Positions 8,959 to 16,833 of a stretch of 64,000 bases of DNA are shown in pieces; position 1 is the stretch's first letter; every line of letters begins with the position of its first letter. The stretch spans positions 1 to 64,000 of the forward strand of contig NZ_JAAGNI010000310.1 in assembly GCF_010550605.1 (NCBI RefSeq). Reading direction: 5' to 3'. Made by a program: the position numbers and the translations under genes. The notes beneath the pieces are model-generated. The model made no database searches and was not told where the DNA came from. It worked only from the letters and a program-made list of their open reading frames with translations. This DNA comes from Streptomyces sp. SID9727 (lineage in GTDB: Bacteria > Actinomycetota > Actinomycetes > Streptomycetales > Streptomycetaceae).

Positions 8959-9554
8959 CGCCGGACCCTGGACGGAGCGGCGGCGCCCTGGTGCGCGGGC
9001 GCGGTCGAGGGCAGGGCCGGCGCGGATGCGTTTGACTGCCGCTGTGCGAGGGCGTTGACGGCGAACAGGGCCTGCCCGTGGATGGCCCACTGGTCGAGGT
9101 AGGACCAGGCTTCCGCGTAGCTCTCGGCGAGCGGTTCCTCGTACGCCTTCGTACCGGGGCGTGCGCTGTCGGGAAGCGCGGCGCGTACGGCGAGCCAGTC
9201 GTCGTAGACCGCATAGAGGCGCTGTGTGGCATCCCGCAGTTCTCGGATCTGCCAGGCGTAGCGCCGGGTCCGCGCGGAGGGCGACAGCGCGGCGAGCTGC
9301 CGTTCGGCGACATCCACGAGTTCGTCCGCGTGGTAGTACACCCGGCCGAACGCGGACAGGGTGTCGGCGTCTCGTTTCTGCTGGCGACGGCCGTAGGCGT
9401 CCTCGTCGTGGGGCTGGGACGTCTCGGGGTCGGAGTGCCGGTCGGAGTAGTGGTCCCAGGCGGCGAGGATCTGCCGGCTGTGCCGAAGGTAGACGGCGAG
9501 CTGACTCAGATAGAGCCGGTGGGCCGGGCTGGGCGGTTCGAGTGAGATGGTCAA
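8955..9554 (-). CDS. Hypothetical helical protein
   Basis: A 199-residue protein starting with TTG at 9554, nine bases after AAAGG. It is strongly helical, with the segments HSRQILAAWDHYSDRHSDPE, RVYYHADELVDVAERQLAAL and RELRDATQRLYAVYDDWLAV. The C-terminal 30 residues are low complexity. No domain was recognised. The stop overlaps the start of the downstream DUF317 gene by four bases, so the two are probably translated together. Confidence 0.7.
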   Translation of the reverse strand: MTISLEPPSPAHRLYLSQLAVYLRHSRQILAAWDHYSDRHSDPETSQPHDEDAYGRRQQKRDADTLSAFGRVYYHADELVDVAERQLAALSPSARTRRYAWQIRELRDATQRLYAVYDDWLAVRAALPDSARPGTKAYEEPLAESYAEAWSYLDQWAIHGQALFAVNALAQRQSNASAPALPSTAPAHQGAAAPSRVRR

Positions 9555-9622
9555 AGAGGGCCTTTGGGCGTGCAGTTGTGCGGGTTGGCGGGGTGCGGAG
9601 CGGCCGGAGCCGCTCCGCACGG

Positions 9623-10450
9623 TCAGCGGCTGCGCGAGGTGGACGTGGCCGCCTCGATGGCGGGGCCAGTCGACGGCTGGGTGGTGGGTGGGGCGCTGCG
9701 GCGGGCCTTGCGGGCGGCGGCCCGGCTGGTCTTCAGCCGCGCTTCGTGGGCGGCGGCGAGCTGCTCGCCCTGGGCGCCGCGTTCCACCTGCGTGACCAGA
9801 TGGGCGTGGGGGACGTCGTAGCGGCCCCGGGAAACGGGAGCCGGATCGACCAGGGCGGCGGCGAAACCGGCGAGCAGGTGGCGAGGGGTGCGGTCGTCGA
9901 AGTGCGCCTGCCACAGCCGTTCGTGGCCGCCGAGCCCGGTGGGCAGCGCGACTTCGGCAGTCCAGGCGAAGTGATCGCTGGTCAGGTTGGCGCGCCGCTC
10001 CAGGGTGGTGATGCCGTCCGGATGGCGTGCTTGCTCGTTGCCTCGTTCGTCGCGCTCATAGGTCCAGTCGGCTGTTCGCAGCGTTGACCAGATGTCCGGT
10101 TCGTCCTCGGGCGGCGTGCGCACGAGCGCGTCAGTGAACCCGGCGATGATCTCGACGGGTGTGTTGCCGCCGAAGGACGCGTGCCATCCACCCCACGGTG
10201 TCGAGGCGATACGCCACCAGGGGCCGAAGGCGTTGGGTGTGGGTTCCAGGACGAACGAGTGCTGGTAGTCAGGGCTGACCAGGACGACATGGGGGAAGTC
10301 GGGGTCGTCGAAGTTCTTCCACCCGGCGGCCCGCAGAGCCTGGGTGATGTGGCGCGGGTCGCCGGGGCCGGCGAGGTGGCGGGGTGTGGTGTCGCACCAC
10401 ATGCGGGACCAGGGGTCGTGGGCCTGGCTGGGTATGTACGGGCGGGTCAC
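9623..10450 (-). CDS. DUF317 family protein
   Basis: A 275-residue protein starting with GTG at 10450 (GTGA overlap with the upstream stop). The signature TTPRHLAGPGDPRHITQAL followed by AAGWKNF is one of the clearest DUF317 starts in the window. The first repeat ends TPVEIIAGFTDALV and the second TPRHLLAGFAAALVDPAP. A basic, Ala/Arg/Ser-rich tail follows, which may contact nucleic acid (inference). Confidence 0.88.
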   Translation of the reverse strand: MTRPYIPSQAHDPWSRMWCDTTPRHLAGPGDPRHITQALRAAGWKNFDDPDFPHVVLVSPDYQHSFVLEPTPNAFGPWWRIASTPWGGWHASFGGNTPVEIIAGFTDALVRTPPEDEPDIWSTLRTADWTYERDERGNEQARHPDGITTLERRANLTSDHFAWTAEVALPTGLGGHERLWQAHFDDRTPRHLLAGFAAALVDPAPVSRGRYDVPHAHLVTQVERGAQGEQLAAAHEARLKTSRAAARKARRSAPPTTQPSTGPAIEAATSTSRSR

Positions 10451-10857
10451 GGCTCGCCTGCCGAAGCGCGGATGTCGGAGGGGAGAATCGAGTCGAACGG
10501 CAGCCCGCCCAGGCGGTGGATGTCCCAGTGAAGGTCGTGGCAGTCAGTCACTTCGGGGGCGGCTGCCCGCAGTCTGGCGATGATGTGCCGGACCTCGACG
10601 GGCCACGGGCCCAGTGCGTGCATCTCGATGAGATGGGCGGTGTTGCGCAGGAGGGCACCGAGGATCATGGGGACGCCCCACTCCTCGTTCAGTACCTTCG
10701 CCAGCAACGGCTGGGCGTCGGTGACGAGTATCGGTTTGCGCAGATACCAGGCGAGCCGGTCCAGAACGTCCAGGGCGTGGTCGATGTCGTCGGCGGTGGG
10801 CGGCACCGGGCGGGGGCTAGCGGGCGAGGACAGGTGGGGCTCCTGTGGCTGGTTCAT
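10447..10857 (-). CDS. Small paralogous protein (ADDI...LHWD family)
   Basis: A 136-residue protein starting with ATG at 10857 (ATGA overlap with the upstream stop). It resembles its upstream neighbour along most of its length: ADDIDHALDVLDRL against ADDIAQATAALAKV, GVPMILGALLRNTAHL against GVPILLGDILRNAARL, and TDCHDLHWDIHRL against TDWHVLHWDVQRL. The two genes are therefore tandem duplicates. The fold looks all-alpha. The family is not recognised. Confidence 0.72.
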   Translation of the reverse strand: MNQPQEPHLSSPASPRPVPPTADDIDHALDVLDRLAWYLRKPILVTDAQPLLAKVLNEEWGVPMILGALLRNTAHLIEMHALGPWPVEVRHIIARLRAAAPEVTDCHDLHWDIHRLGGLPFDSILPSDIRASAGEP

Positions 10858-11204
10858 TGGGTGGCCGACGCCTCGGTGGCCGGGGAGAAGTGAGCGTTCA
10901 GGCGCTGTACGTCCCAGTGCAGGACGTGCCAGTCGGTAGCCTCCTGGGCGGCTTCCCGAAGCCCGTCAACGATCAGCCGGACCTCGTCGTTGTCGGGCTT
11001 CGCCTCCTGGGCGACGAGGCGTGCGGCATTACGAAGGATGTCGCCGAGCAGGATGGGTACGCCGGTGTCCGCGTCGAGGAGGACGGAGAGCAGCGGCAGC
11101 ACGTCGGCCACAGGCGGATCGGTGTGCAGGTAGTTCTGGACCTTCGCCAGGGCGGCTGTCGCCTGCGCGATGTCGTCGGCGCTGGGAGTGGAGGGATGGG
11201 GCAT
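10854..11204 (-). CDS. Small paralogous protein (ADDI...LHWD family)
   Basis: A 116-residue protein. ATG 11204 follows AAGGA by five bases; a TTG directly before it (11207) is also possible. It is the tandem paralogue of the 10447 gene, sharing the ADDI start, the GVPxxLGxxLRNxA core and the LHWDxxRL end. More distant similarity to the gene at 12861 suggests a third member. Function unknown. Confidence 0.72.
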   Translation of the reverse strand: MPHPSTPSADDIAQATAALAKVQNYLHTDPPVADVLPLLSVLLDADTGVPILLGDILRNAARLVAQEAKPDNDEVRLIVDGLREAAQEATDWHVLHWDVQRLNAHFSPATEASATQ

Positions 11205-11248
11205 CAATGTCCTTGGGCGAGGGAGAGGGGAGGCCGTACTGGCGCCGG

Positions 11249-12061
11249 TCAGCGGTGTCGCTTGTGGCGCGCCGGGCCGGGTGGTGGTGCTGGCGTGCCC
11301 GTGCGCTGCACGGCCTCGAGGCGCCGCAGATGCTGCAGGCGGTGCTGCTCCGGTGTGATGGGGCTGCGGCGTGAGTCGAGGAAGCCAAAGGTGTGCTGAG
11401 GTGTCTGCCCTTCCGAGCGCAGCAGCGGGGCGGGGTCGGTGAGCGCGTCGATGAACCCGGTGAGGGCTGCCGACGGGGCGGCTTCGTCGATGGAGGCGTT
11501 CCAGATCCACCGCTGCCGTCCTTCGCCGAGCGGTACGGAGACCTGAACTGACCAGCGCGATATGGGGTTCTCGGCGAGTGAGGATTCGCGGAACAGGGAG
11601 GCGGTCTTGTCCGGGGACAGGGCGGCACGCTGTCTGCCGGCCAGTTGCATGGTCCATCCGCGGCTGGCCGCGAGGCGCCACAGCTCGGTCTCTTCGGGCC
11701 GTGGCCCCGTGCTGTGCAGCGCGCCGGTGAACCCCGCGATCATCTCCACCGGGGTGTGGATGCCGAACTGGGCCGACCACGCGTGCCCCTGGGCCGGGTG
11801 GACGCGCCAGGAGGACAGGAACTCGTCCGCTTCGGGTTCCAGCGTGAGGTGCAACCGTCGGTCTCGGCTCTCCAGCAGAACATGCGGATAGCCCGGAACC
11901 GAGTGGTTGCTCCAGCCGGACGCGAGCAGATGTTCCGTCACATGCCGTGGGTCGCCCCCGCCGGCCAGGTGGCGCGGCGCCACCTCGTCCAGCCAGCGGA
12001 CGGCGTTCACGCGGTGCAGGGTGGGTCCGTTGACCCGGGAGTAGAAGCGCTCGTGGCTCAC
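11249..12061 (-). CDS. DUF317 family protein
   Basis: A 270-residue protein starting with GTG at 12061 (GTGA overlap with the next DUF317 gene). It has a short N-terminal extension, then EVAPRHLAGGGDPRHVTEHL and ASGWSNHSVPG. The first repeat ends TPVEMIAGFTGAL and the second PSAALTGFIDALTDP. The C-terminal tail (EQHRLQHLRRLEAVQR, then Pro/Arg-rich) is predicted helical and basic. It stands in tandem with the DUF317 gene at 12058, most likely by duplication. Confidence 0.87.
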   Translation of the reverse strand: MSHERFYSRVNGPTLHRVNAVRWLDEVAPRHLAGGGDPRHVTEHLLASGWSNHSVPGYPHVLLESRDRRLHLTLEPEADEFLSSWRVHPAQGHAWSAQFGIHTPVEMIAGFTGALHSTGPRPEETELWRLAASRGWTMQLAGRQRAALSPDKTASLFRESSLAENPISRWSVQVSVPLGEGRQRWIWNASIDEAAPSAALTGFIDALTDPAPLLRSEGQTPQHTFGFLDSRRSPITPEQHRLQHLRRLEAVQRTGTPAPPPGPARHKRHR

Positions 12062-12864
12062 CGCATCCGCCCGGCCTTGGCGTACGGCCGGGCCCCGGGA
12101 CCCTGAGGACGTGCCCGGTTGCTGGCGAAGGTGTTGCTGGCCCAGGTGGCGGCGCGGGCGGCGGTGATCCGGGCCTGCTGCCATGCGCTGAGCTGTGAGG
12201 GCAGCACGGACACCGAGGTCGTGCGGATTCGCTGGGAGGGCGGGACGTGGCCGAGGGGCCGCATCACCGGCTGCGGGTCGGCGAGTGCGGTGCTGAATGC
12301 CTGCACCAGGTGCATGGGCGTGGTCGGCGTGAACGTCGCCTCCCATACCGTCCCGTGCTCGTTGCGGGCGCCGGCCCACCAGTGGGCCTGTCCGGGGGCG
12401 GACTGGTGGAAGCGGACGACGGCGTCGCCGTCCGGACTGCGGGCGGTGAAGTGCTGTCCGCGCTCGGTTTCCCAGCCTTGTGCCTCCAGCGGCGCCCACA
12501 CGTTGGGGGCGTGTGCGGAGCGCGGCCGGGTCAGTGCGTCGGTCATTCCGGCCACGATCTCGACGGGGACCTGCCGGCCGAGTGTGGCGTGCCACGCCCC
12601 TTCCGTCCGGCTCTGCTTCCCGCTGATCGTCCAGCCGCCGGGCTGGGTGTACGGGTCGTACCCGATGCGCACGGACTTGTCGGGGCTGTCGAAGACGACG
12701 GGCCCGCCGGTCTTGGACTTGTCCTTCCAGCCCGAGGCGCGCAGGTACTCGGTGACGAAGCGCAGGTCGCCGCCTCCGGCGAGGTGGCGGGGTTCGACGA
12801 GGTAGTGCTGCTGGGCCTGCTGACCGGTGGGGCCCCAGCCGGCCCACTGCTTGTTCTTCTTCAC
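12058..12864 (-). CDS. DUF317 family protein
   Basis: A 268-residue protein starting with GTG at 12864 (GTGA overlap with the upstream gene). The signature is VEPRHLAGGGDLRFVTEYL with ASGWKDKSKTG. The first repeat ends VPVEIVAGMTDALT and the second TPMHLVQAFSTALADPQPV. Both ends are basic: MKKNKQ at the start, and a tail with ARITAARAATWASNTFASNR. Closest in the window to the adjacent 11249 gene. Confidence 0.87.
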   Translation of the reverse strand: MKKNKQWAGWGPTGQQAQQHYLVEPRHLAGGGDLRFVTEYLRASGWKDKSKTGGPVVFDSPDKSVRIGYDPYTQPGGWTISGKQSRTEGAWHATLGRQVPVEIVAGMTDALTRPRSAHAPNVWAPLEAQGWETERGQHFTARSPDGDAVVRFHQSAPGQAHWWAGARNEHGTVWEATFTPTTPMHLVQAFSTALADPQPVMRPLGHVPPSQRIRTTSVSVLPSQLSAWQQARITAARAATWASNTFASNRARPQGPGARPYAKAGRMR

Positions 12865-13250
12865 CGGCGCCGCCGGAGGACCATCGCCGAGGCGACCGGC
12901 ACCGTGGCCGGTCTGCTGGACGGCGGGGTGGGCGCGGCGACCTGCTTGATGGTGCCGGTGTGCTCGTTGAGGTCGGCGCCCACGTCGTTGAGTTCGTTGG
13001 CGGCGCGGCCCAGGGCGAGCCAGACCTCGGGCGGCAGGACACCGCGCTCGGAATGGTCCCTCGCGAAGCGCGAGCCGGTTTCGACGAGGTGGGTGACCTC
13101 GCCGAGGAGCCCGGTGTCGTAGTCCAGGACGGTGGCGAGGATCTGGGCGGCTTCGTGCGACGGCGCCTGGGCGAGGTGGCGATGGAGCTGTCCCAGCTGG
13201 GCGGTGATGGCGCCCGCGAGCCGTATGGAGGGGAGGTTGGAGTCGGTCAT
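12861..13250 (-). CDS. Small hypothetical helical protein
   Basis: A 129-residue protein. ATG 13250 is preceded by AGGAGGCCC, one of the best ribosome sites on this strand. The middle (AAQILATVLDYDTGLLGEVT and VWLALGRAANELNDVGADLN) weakly resembles the tandem pair at 10447 and 10854. The last 25 residues are Pro/Arg-rich. Its stop overlaps the DUF317 gene at 12058. Confidence 0.68.
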   Translation of the reverse strand: MTDSNLPSIRLAGAITAQLGQLHRHLAQAPSHEAAQILATVLDYDTGLLGEVTHLVETGSRFARDHSERGVLPPEVWLALGRAANELNDVGADLNEHTGTIKQVAAPTPPSSRPATVPVASAMVLRRRR

Positions 13251-13279
13251 GGGCCTCCTGAACAGGCCGGTTCGAGGTT

Positions 13280-13501
13280 CTAGTCGTGGTGGCGGATGCG
13301 GTGGCTGTCGATGAGGAGGAACATGTCGCGGCGGCGGGCTTCGTCGAGGGCAGCCTCGGGGCGCCCGCCGGCCAGCGGGATGGGGCGCTCCCGGCTGCCG
13401 ACGGTCACGGCGCGCAAGTAGCGACGGAACAGGGCAGTGACCAGGCGGGGTTTGCGCCCGGTGGTGATGGGCGGGGGTGTGCGGTCGTGCTCGTGAGTGA
13501 C
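13280..13501 (-). CDS. Small hypothetical protein without a canonical start
   Basis: A coding-like frame of up to 73 codons in the space between two genes, ending with TAG at 13280. The segments RKPRLVTALFRRYLRA and PEAALDEARRRDMFLLIDSH look like a genuine small basic protein. AGGAG lies six bases before an in-frame GTC at 13501. The only canonical starts inside the frame are a TTG and a GTG (AVTVGSRERP), which would give about 42-45 residues. The start is unresolved. The function is unknown. Confidence 0.45.
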   Translation of the reverse strand, partial: VTHEHDRTPPPITTGRKPRLVTALFRRYLRAVTVGSRERPIPLAGGRPEAALDEARRRDMFLLIDSHRIRHHD

Positions 13502-13548
13502 GGCGGGCTCCTGGGGAGGGTGGGCCCGGCCCCGGTGGGGCCGGGCGG

Positions 13549-14250
13549 TCAGCGCGTACGGCGTACGTGCGCGGCGGGTGGCGGTGGCGGTCGGAGTGCT
13601 GCCTGATCGGCGAGCGCGGCGCGGTAGGCGGTGCCGCCGAAGAGGCCCGCGTCGATGTCGACCCGGTATCCGGCACGGGCCAGCAGAGGCACAGCCCGGT
13701 CGGCCATGGTCTTCATGACGACCTCGTCCGTCTCGTCCGGGATCTGGTGCCAGACGTCGTCCTCGACCTGGTGCCGGTCGAGGCCGAGGCCGTCAAGCAG
13801 GGCCAGGAGAGGCTCGGGGGCCGCGGCGCGAGTGTCGACGTAGATCGTTCCGTCGCTGTGGTACACGGTGACGTCGACGTCGCGCTCGTCAGCGAGGGTC
13901 ATCGAACCGAGCCGCACAAGGCGGCTGCGGTGCGCAGGCGGGGCGGGGGCGCCGTGGTCGCGCAGGGCCATGGCCGCGTCCGTGTAGGCGGCGGCGTCCC
14001 ACACGTCATCGTCGATACGGACCACATATCCGGCCTTGTGCAGCCAAGGCACCGCGTGGGTAGCGAGCTGATTCTTCGCGTCCTCGCCGAGGTGGGCGGG
14101 TGCTTCGTGCCAGACGTATGCGGGCCCGGGGGTGGGCAGGGTCCGGCGCTCGAACCCGAGGTCGTCGAGGAGGGTGAGCAGGCGCTCGGGCGCGCCGGTT
14201 CGGGTGTCGGCGTGCACGGTGTCGGTGAGGGCCTTGAAGTAGATCGTGAC
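13549..14250 (-). CDS. Hypothetical protein with an internal tandem duplication
   Basis: Two copies of a roughly 100-residue unit. The first holds DVTIYFKALTDTVHADTRTG, PERLLTLLDDLGFER and VPWLHKAGYVVRIDDDVWD; the second holds DVTVYHSDGTIYVDTRA, PEPLLALLDGLGLDR and VPLLARAGYRVDID. The only canonical start of the first copy is GTG at 14217, which would cut its first strand. The homologous part reaches to about 14250, where a GTC stands seven bases after GAAGG. The true start is therefore uncertain. No known domain was recognised. Confidence 0.6.
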   Translation of the reverse strand, partial: VTIYFKALTDTVHADTRTGAPERLLTLLDDLGFERRTLPTPGPAYVWHEAPAHLGEDAKNQLATHAVPWLHKAGYVVRIDDDVWDAAAYTDAAMALRDHGAPAPPAHRSRLVRLGSMTLADERDVDVTVYHSDGTIYVDTRAAAPEPLLALLDGLGLDRHQVEDDVWHQIPDETDEVVMKTMADRAVPLLARAGYRVDIDAGLFGGTAYRAALADQAALRPPPPPAAHVRRTR

Positions 14251-14429
14251 GTCGGTGCCTTCGTCGTCGGCACGGTTTCCCCCGGGCGGATACTCCTGTG
14301 CGGGTCGGGGCTATCGCCGTCGCGCGGACGGCACGGACGAGGTGCCTGGGGGTATGGCGGTCGGGCCTGGTCGCGGATGAGCGCGGTCCGTCGTGCGTGG
14401 TTGGACAGGCTGCTCGTCATCGCGGGGCG
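14251..14429. other. Gap with no assigned gene
   Basis: About 180 bases. A frame from ATG 14420 (MTSSLSNHARRTALIRDQ) runs through it on the minus strand but becomes Pro/Thr/Ser-rich and then continues antiframe into the 13549 gene, so I do not call it. An AGGAG lies at about 14290. A frameshift joining this frame to the 13549 gene cannot be excluded. Confidence 0.35.
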
Positions 14430-15176
14430 TCATCGGCCCCGGTACGGGGATACGACAGACGGGCTCGGCGGTGCGACGGGGGTGGTGCCCAAAGCGGGCC
14501 GCGTCTGCGGATGACGCAGCACCGTGTCGATGCCCAGAGCGGACAGCCGCTCACCGGTGGCTCGTACGGAGGCGGCCTGGCGGGCGGTGTCGTCGCCGGG
14601 CAGGACCAGGACGGATCGCGCCGTGTCGTGGACGAAGCCGTGGTCGGTCAGTACCCGGGTGATGTCGGCGCGGTCGGGTTCATCGACCACGAGTGCACCG
14701 TCCGACCAGGTCATGACCAGGCGTTCTTCAGTGGGTGCTTCCCGCGTGAGGTGCTCGGTGTTCTTGAAGACCTGGTGGGCCGCGACGTAGTAGCGGGGAA
14801 GGAGGTCGAAGGTGAGGTGTTCGGCCGCGCTGAACGGGTCGGCGTCGATTGCGATTCCGTCGGGCTCGCGTACGCCACGGAATGCCTCGGCCGGTGCGTC
14901 GGCGGGGGCCAGCGCGGCGATGAGGTAGCCCTCGGCGTGGCCGGGCTGTTCCGCGACGAACAGGCGTGTTCCGTCGCTCCGTTGCAGTACGGCGCAGTGG
15001 TCCACCGGATGCTTGGCCAGTGCTTCGGCGACCTCGTTCATGTCCCAGACCGCATCGGTGACGACGTCGAGGCCGCTTCGGTCGGGGTGGTACGTGCTGG
15101 TCCAGGTGCCCGGCAGTTCGCCGGCGAGGACGGTGGCGAACGAGCCGAGGCTGGTGTCGGGGGTGGGGTCGTGCAT
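14430..15176 (-). CDS. 'LPGTW' paralogous family protein
   Basis: A 248-residue protein starting with ATG at 15176 after GAGGAGCCC. It shares a conserved core with the genes at 23377, 25256 and 32429: GELPGTWTSTYHPDR, AVWDMNEVAEAL, DGTRLFVAEQPGHAEGYLIA and FDLLPRYYVAA. A second region (MTWSDGALVVDEPDRADITR and VLTDHGFVHD) is shared with the 32429 gene. The pattern of strands and helices suggests a compact alpha/beta domain. No known Pfam family comes to mind. The function is unknown. Confidence 0.72.
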   Translation of the reverse strand: MHDPTPDTSLGSFATVLAGELPGTWTSTYHPDRSGLDVVTDAVWDMNEVAEALAKHPVDHCAVLQRSDGTRLFVAEQPGHAEGYLIAALAPADAPAEAFRGVREPDGIAIDADPFSAAEHLTFDLLPRYYVAAHQVFKNTEHLTREAPTEERLVMTWSDGALVVDEPDRADITRVLTDHGFVHDTARSVLVLPGDDTARQAASVRATGERLSALGIDTVLRHPQTRPALGTTPVAPPSPSVVSPYRGR

Positions 15177-15202
15177 GGGCTCCTCGGAGGGGAAGGGGGC
15201 GT

Positions 15203-15913
15203 TCAGTGCCGCGGGTGTGCCGGTGCGGGCGGGACCGGCGCGGCGGCGGGGGTGGTGGTCAGGCGCGGCGGATGCGGCGGGCAGCCGCAGACGGCGGAGG
15301 CTTCGTACTCGTCCGGTCCGACCTCGGCGGCGCACACACGGCGCTGGGGATGGTCCTGGTGCCGGTCGGCGAGGTCGTTGCGGATGTGCGCGAGGTCGGA
15401 CCACAGGACGGCGAGCCGGTGCTCGGCGAGGTAGTGCAGCCGCTCCGCGGTGTGCGGATCAGGCGGCTGGCCGAGGTCTTGATAGAAGGCGGCGGTGGCC
15501 GCGAGCACCTCGCCGAGGGCGATGAGCACGCCGTCGTGGGAGGCCGTGAGTTCGGTCAGGGCGTCGGCGACCTCGTCGCTGGTGGTGGCTTCGCGGATCC
15601 GCTCGGCGAGGTGTGCGACGGACGAGCCGAGCGGAAGGTAGTGCGCCTCGCGCGTCTCGGTGTCGAAGTCGTCGTCGGTGTCGACGCCGTACTTCACGGC
15701 ACGCAGACGGGCGACGGCGCGGGTGGCGAGACGTTTCTCCTCGGCTGCGTCGAGGCCGACAGGCAGCCGGTGATAGGTCTCGTGGAGACGGACGACGGGG
15801 ACGAAGCCGGATCGCTGGAGGATGCTGTGGGCTTCGGGATCGCCGCCGCGGGCGAGTACCTCTCCGGAGTGCACGTCGCGCCCCAGAGTCAGATAGCGGT
15901 CGGCAAGGGCCAA
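15203..15913 (-). CDS. Conserved Streptomyces hypothetical protein (ILQRxGF...YHRLP family)
   Basis: A 236-residue protein starting with TTG at 15913, after AAGGAACACCTTC. Conserved-looking parts are AHSILQRSGFVPVVRLHETY, HRLPVGLDAAEEKRLATRAV, LPLGSSVAHLAERIREATTS and LTELTASHDGVLIALGEVL, and a C-terminal VCGCPP. I recall similar proteins being widespread in Streptomyces genomes and plasmids as hypotheticals. The N-terminal LQR-GF...RLP part is shared with the small gene at 24439. No function is known. Confidence 0.75.
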   Translation of the reverse strand: MALADRYLTLGRDVHSGEVLARGGDPEAHSILQRSGFVPVVRLHETYHRLPVGLDAAEEKRLATRAVARLRAVKYGVDTDDDFDTETREAHYLPLGSSVAHLAERIREATTSDEVADALTELTASHDGVLIALGEVLAATAAFYQDLGQPPDPHTAERLHYLAEHRLAVLWSDLAHIRNDLADRHQDHPQRRVCAAEVGPDEYEASAVCGCPPHPPRLTTTPAAAPVPPAPAHPRH

Positions 15914-15933
15914 GAAGGTGTTCCTTCGGATGG

Positions 15934-16833
15934 TCAGCGGGCCAGCCGAGGGCTGGTCGGGATTGCCGGTGTGGCCGACTGAGCTGGCCATGCCGGGCTC
16001 GGTCGCGCGGCGACCGGCAGGGCGGCGGCCATGGACTCGAGACTCTGTTGGATGCCGTACAGGCGGCGAGCGACCATCTCCAGCTGGTGTGCACTGTCCG
16101 GGCCGTAGGCGTCCGGCAGGTCCTCAAGGCGGTGGGCCGCGTGTTCGACGAGGCCGCGGACGGTGGCCAGCGGGCCGGTGCGTTCGTCGGCGAGCTGTCG
16201 CAGCAGACCGGCGAGTTGAGATGTGGTGTCGGCGGTGTCGGCCTGTCGGGTGCGTCCCGCGAACCGGGCCTGCTGGACTGCTTGCTGCGGATCGGGGCCG
16301 CTCCGGGGCGAGATGAGGCCCAGCTCGGCTTCGATGCGCCGGCTCTCGGCGGCCAGAAGTGCGGGCAGCCGGTGCGGCTGCGTGGTCCAGGTGTCGTCGG
16401 GTCGGATGAGGTTGGCGATCAGATCGAGGCGGCCGGGCTGCGCCTGCACGGCGATCCAGCGGCAGCCGCAGTCGTCGCCGGGACGTTGGATGCCGGAGAT
16501 GCGGGCGATTCGGTGAGCGATCTCGGTCCACTCGGGGCCGGTCAGTTCACGGTCGGCCGGGTGCAGGCGCACATCCGCATGCCAGATGGCGCGGTGGTCG
16601 CCATGCGGACTGACGGTGTCGGGGTGGCGCCAGTTGGGGTCGTCCAGGTGCCGGGCGAACTCGGCGGTCGTCCAGATCTGTCCCTCGTCGAAGGAGGCGT
16701 ACACCTCCAGGTTGTTCGAGTGGGCGACCACCGTGTGGTCGGTCAGGCCCTCTTGGTCGCTGACCGGACGGCCGAGGGCTTCGGTAAGCGGCCCGACGGC
16801 GTTGATGTCGTGCGGCCCGATACGGATGATCAC
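15934..16833 (-). CDS. Relaxase-like protein lacking the catalytic histidines
   Basis: A 299-residue protein starting with GTG at 16833 (GTGA overlap). The region AIWHADVRLHPADRELT, WTEIAHRIARISGI, CRWIAVQAQPGRLDLIANL and IRPDDTW follows the pattern of the actinobacterial MobA-like relaxase domain, where the matching place usually reads RWVAVRH--DHIHIVATLARED. Here the HIHI motif that binds metal is replaced by RLDL. The C-terminal part is helical (LVEHAAHRLEDLPDAYG). I infer a relaxase homologue without nicking activity, perhaps an oriT-binding accessory. The similarity is judged by eye. Confidence 0.6.
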   Translation of the reverse strand: MIIRIGPHDINAVGPLTEALGRPVSDQEGLTDHTVVAHSNNLEVYASFDEGQIWTTAEFARHLDDPNWRHPDTVSPHGDHRAIWHADVRLHPADRELTGPEWTEIAHRIARISGIQRPGDDCGCRWIAVQAQPGRLDLIANLIRPDDTWTTQPHRLPALLAAESRRIEAELGLISPRSGPDPQQAVQQARFAGRTRQADTADTTSQLAGLLRQLADERTGPLATVRGLVEHAAHRLEDLPDAYGPDSAHQLEMVARRLYGIQQSLESMAAALPVAARPSPAWPAQSATPAIPTSPRLAR

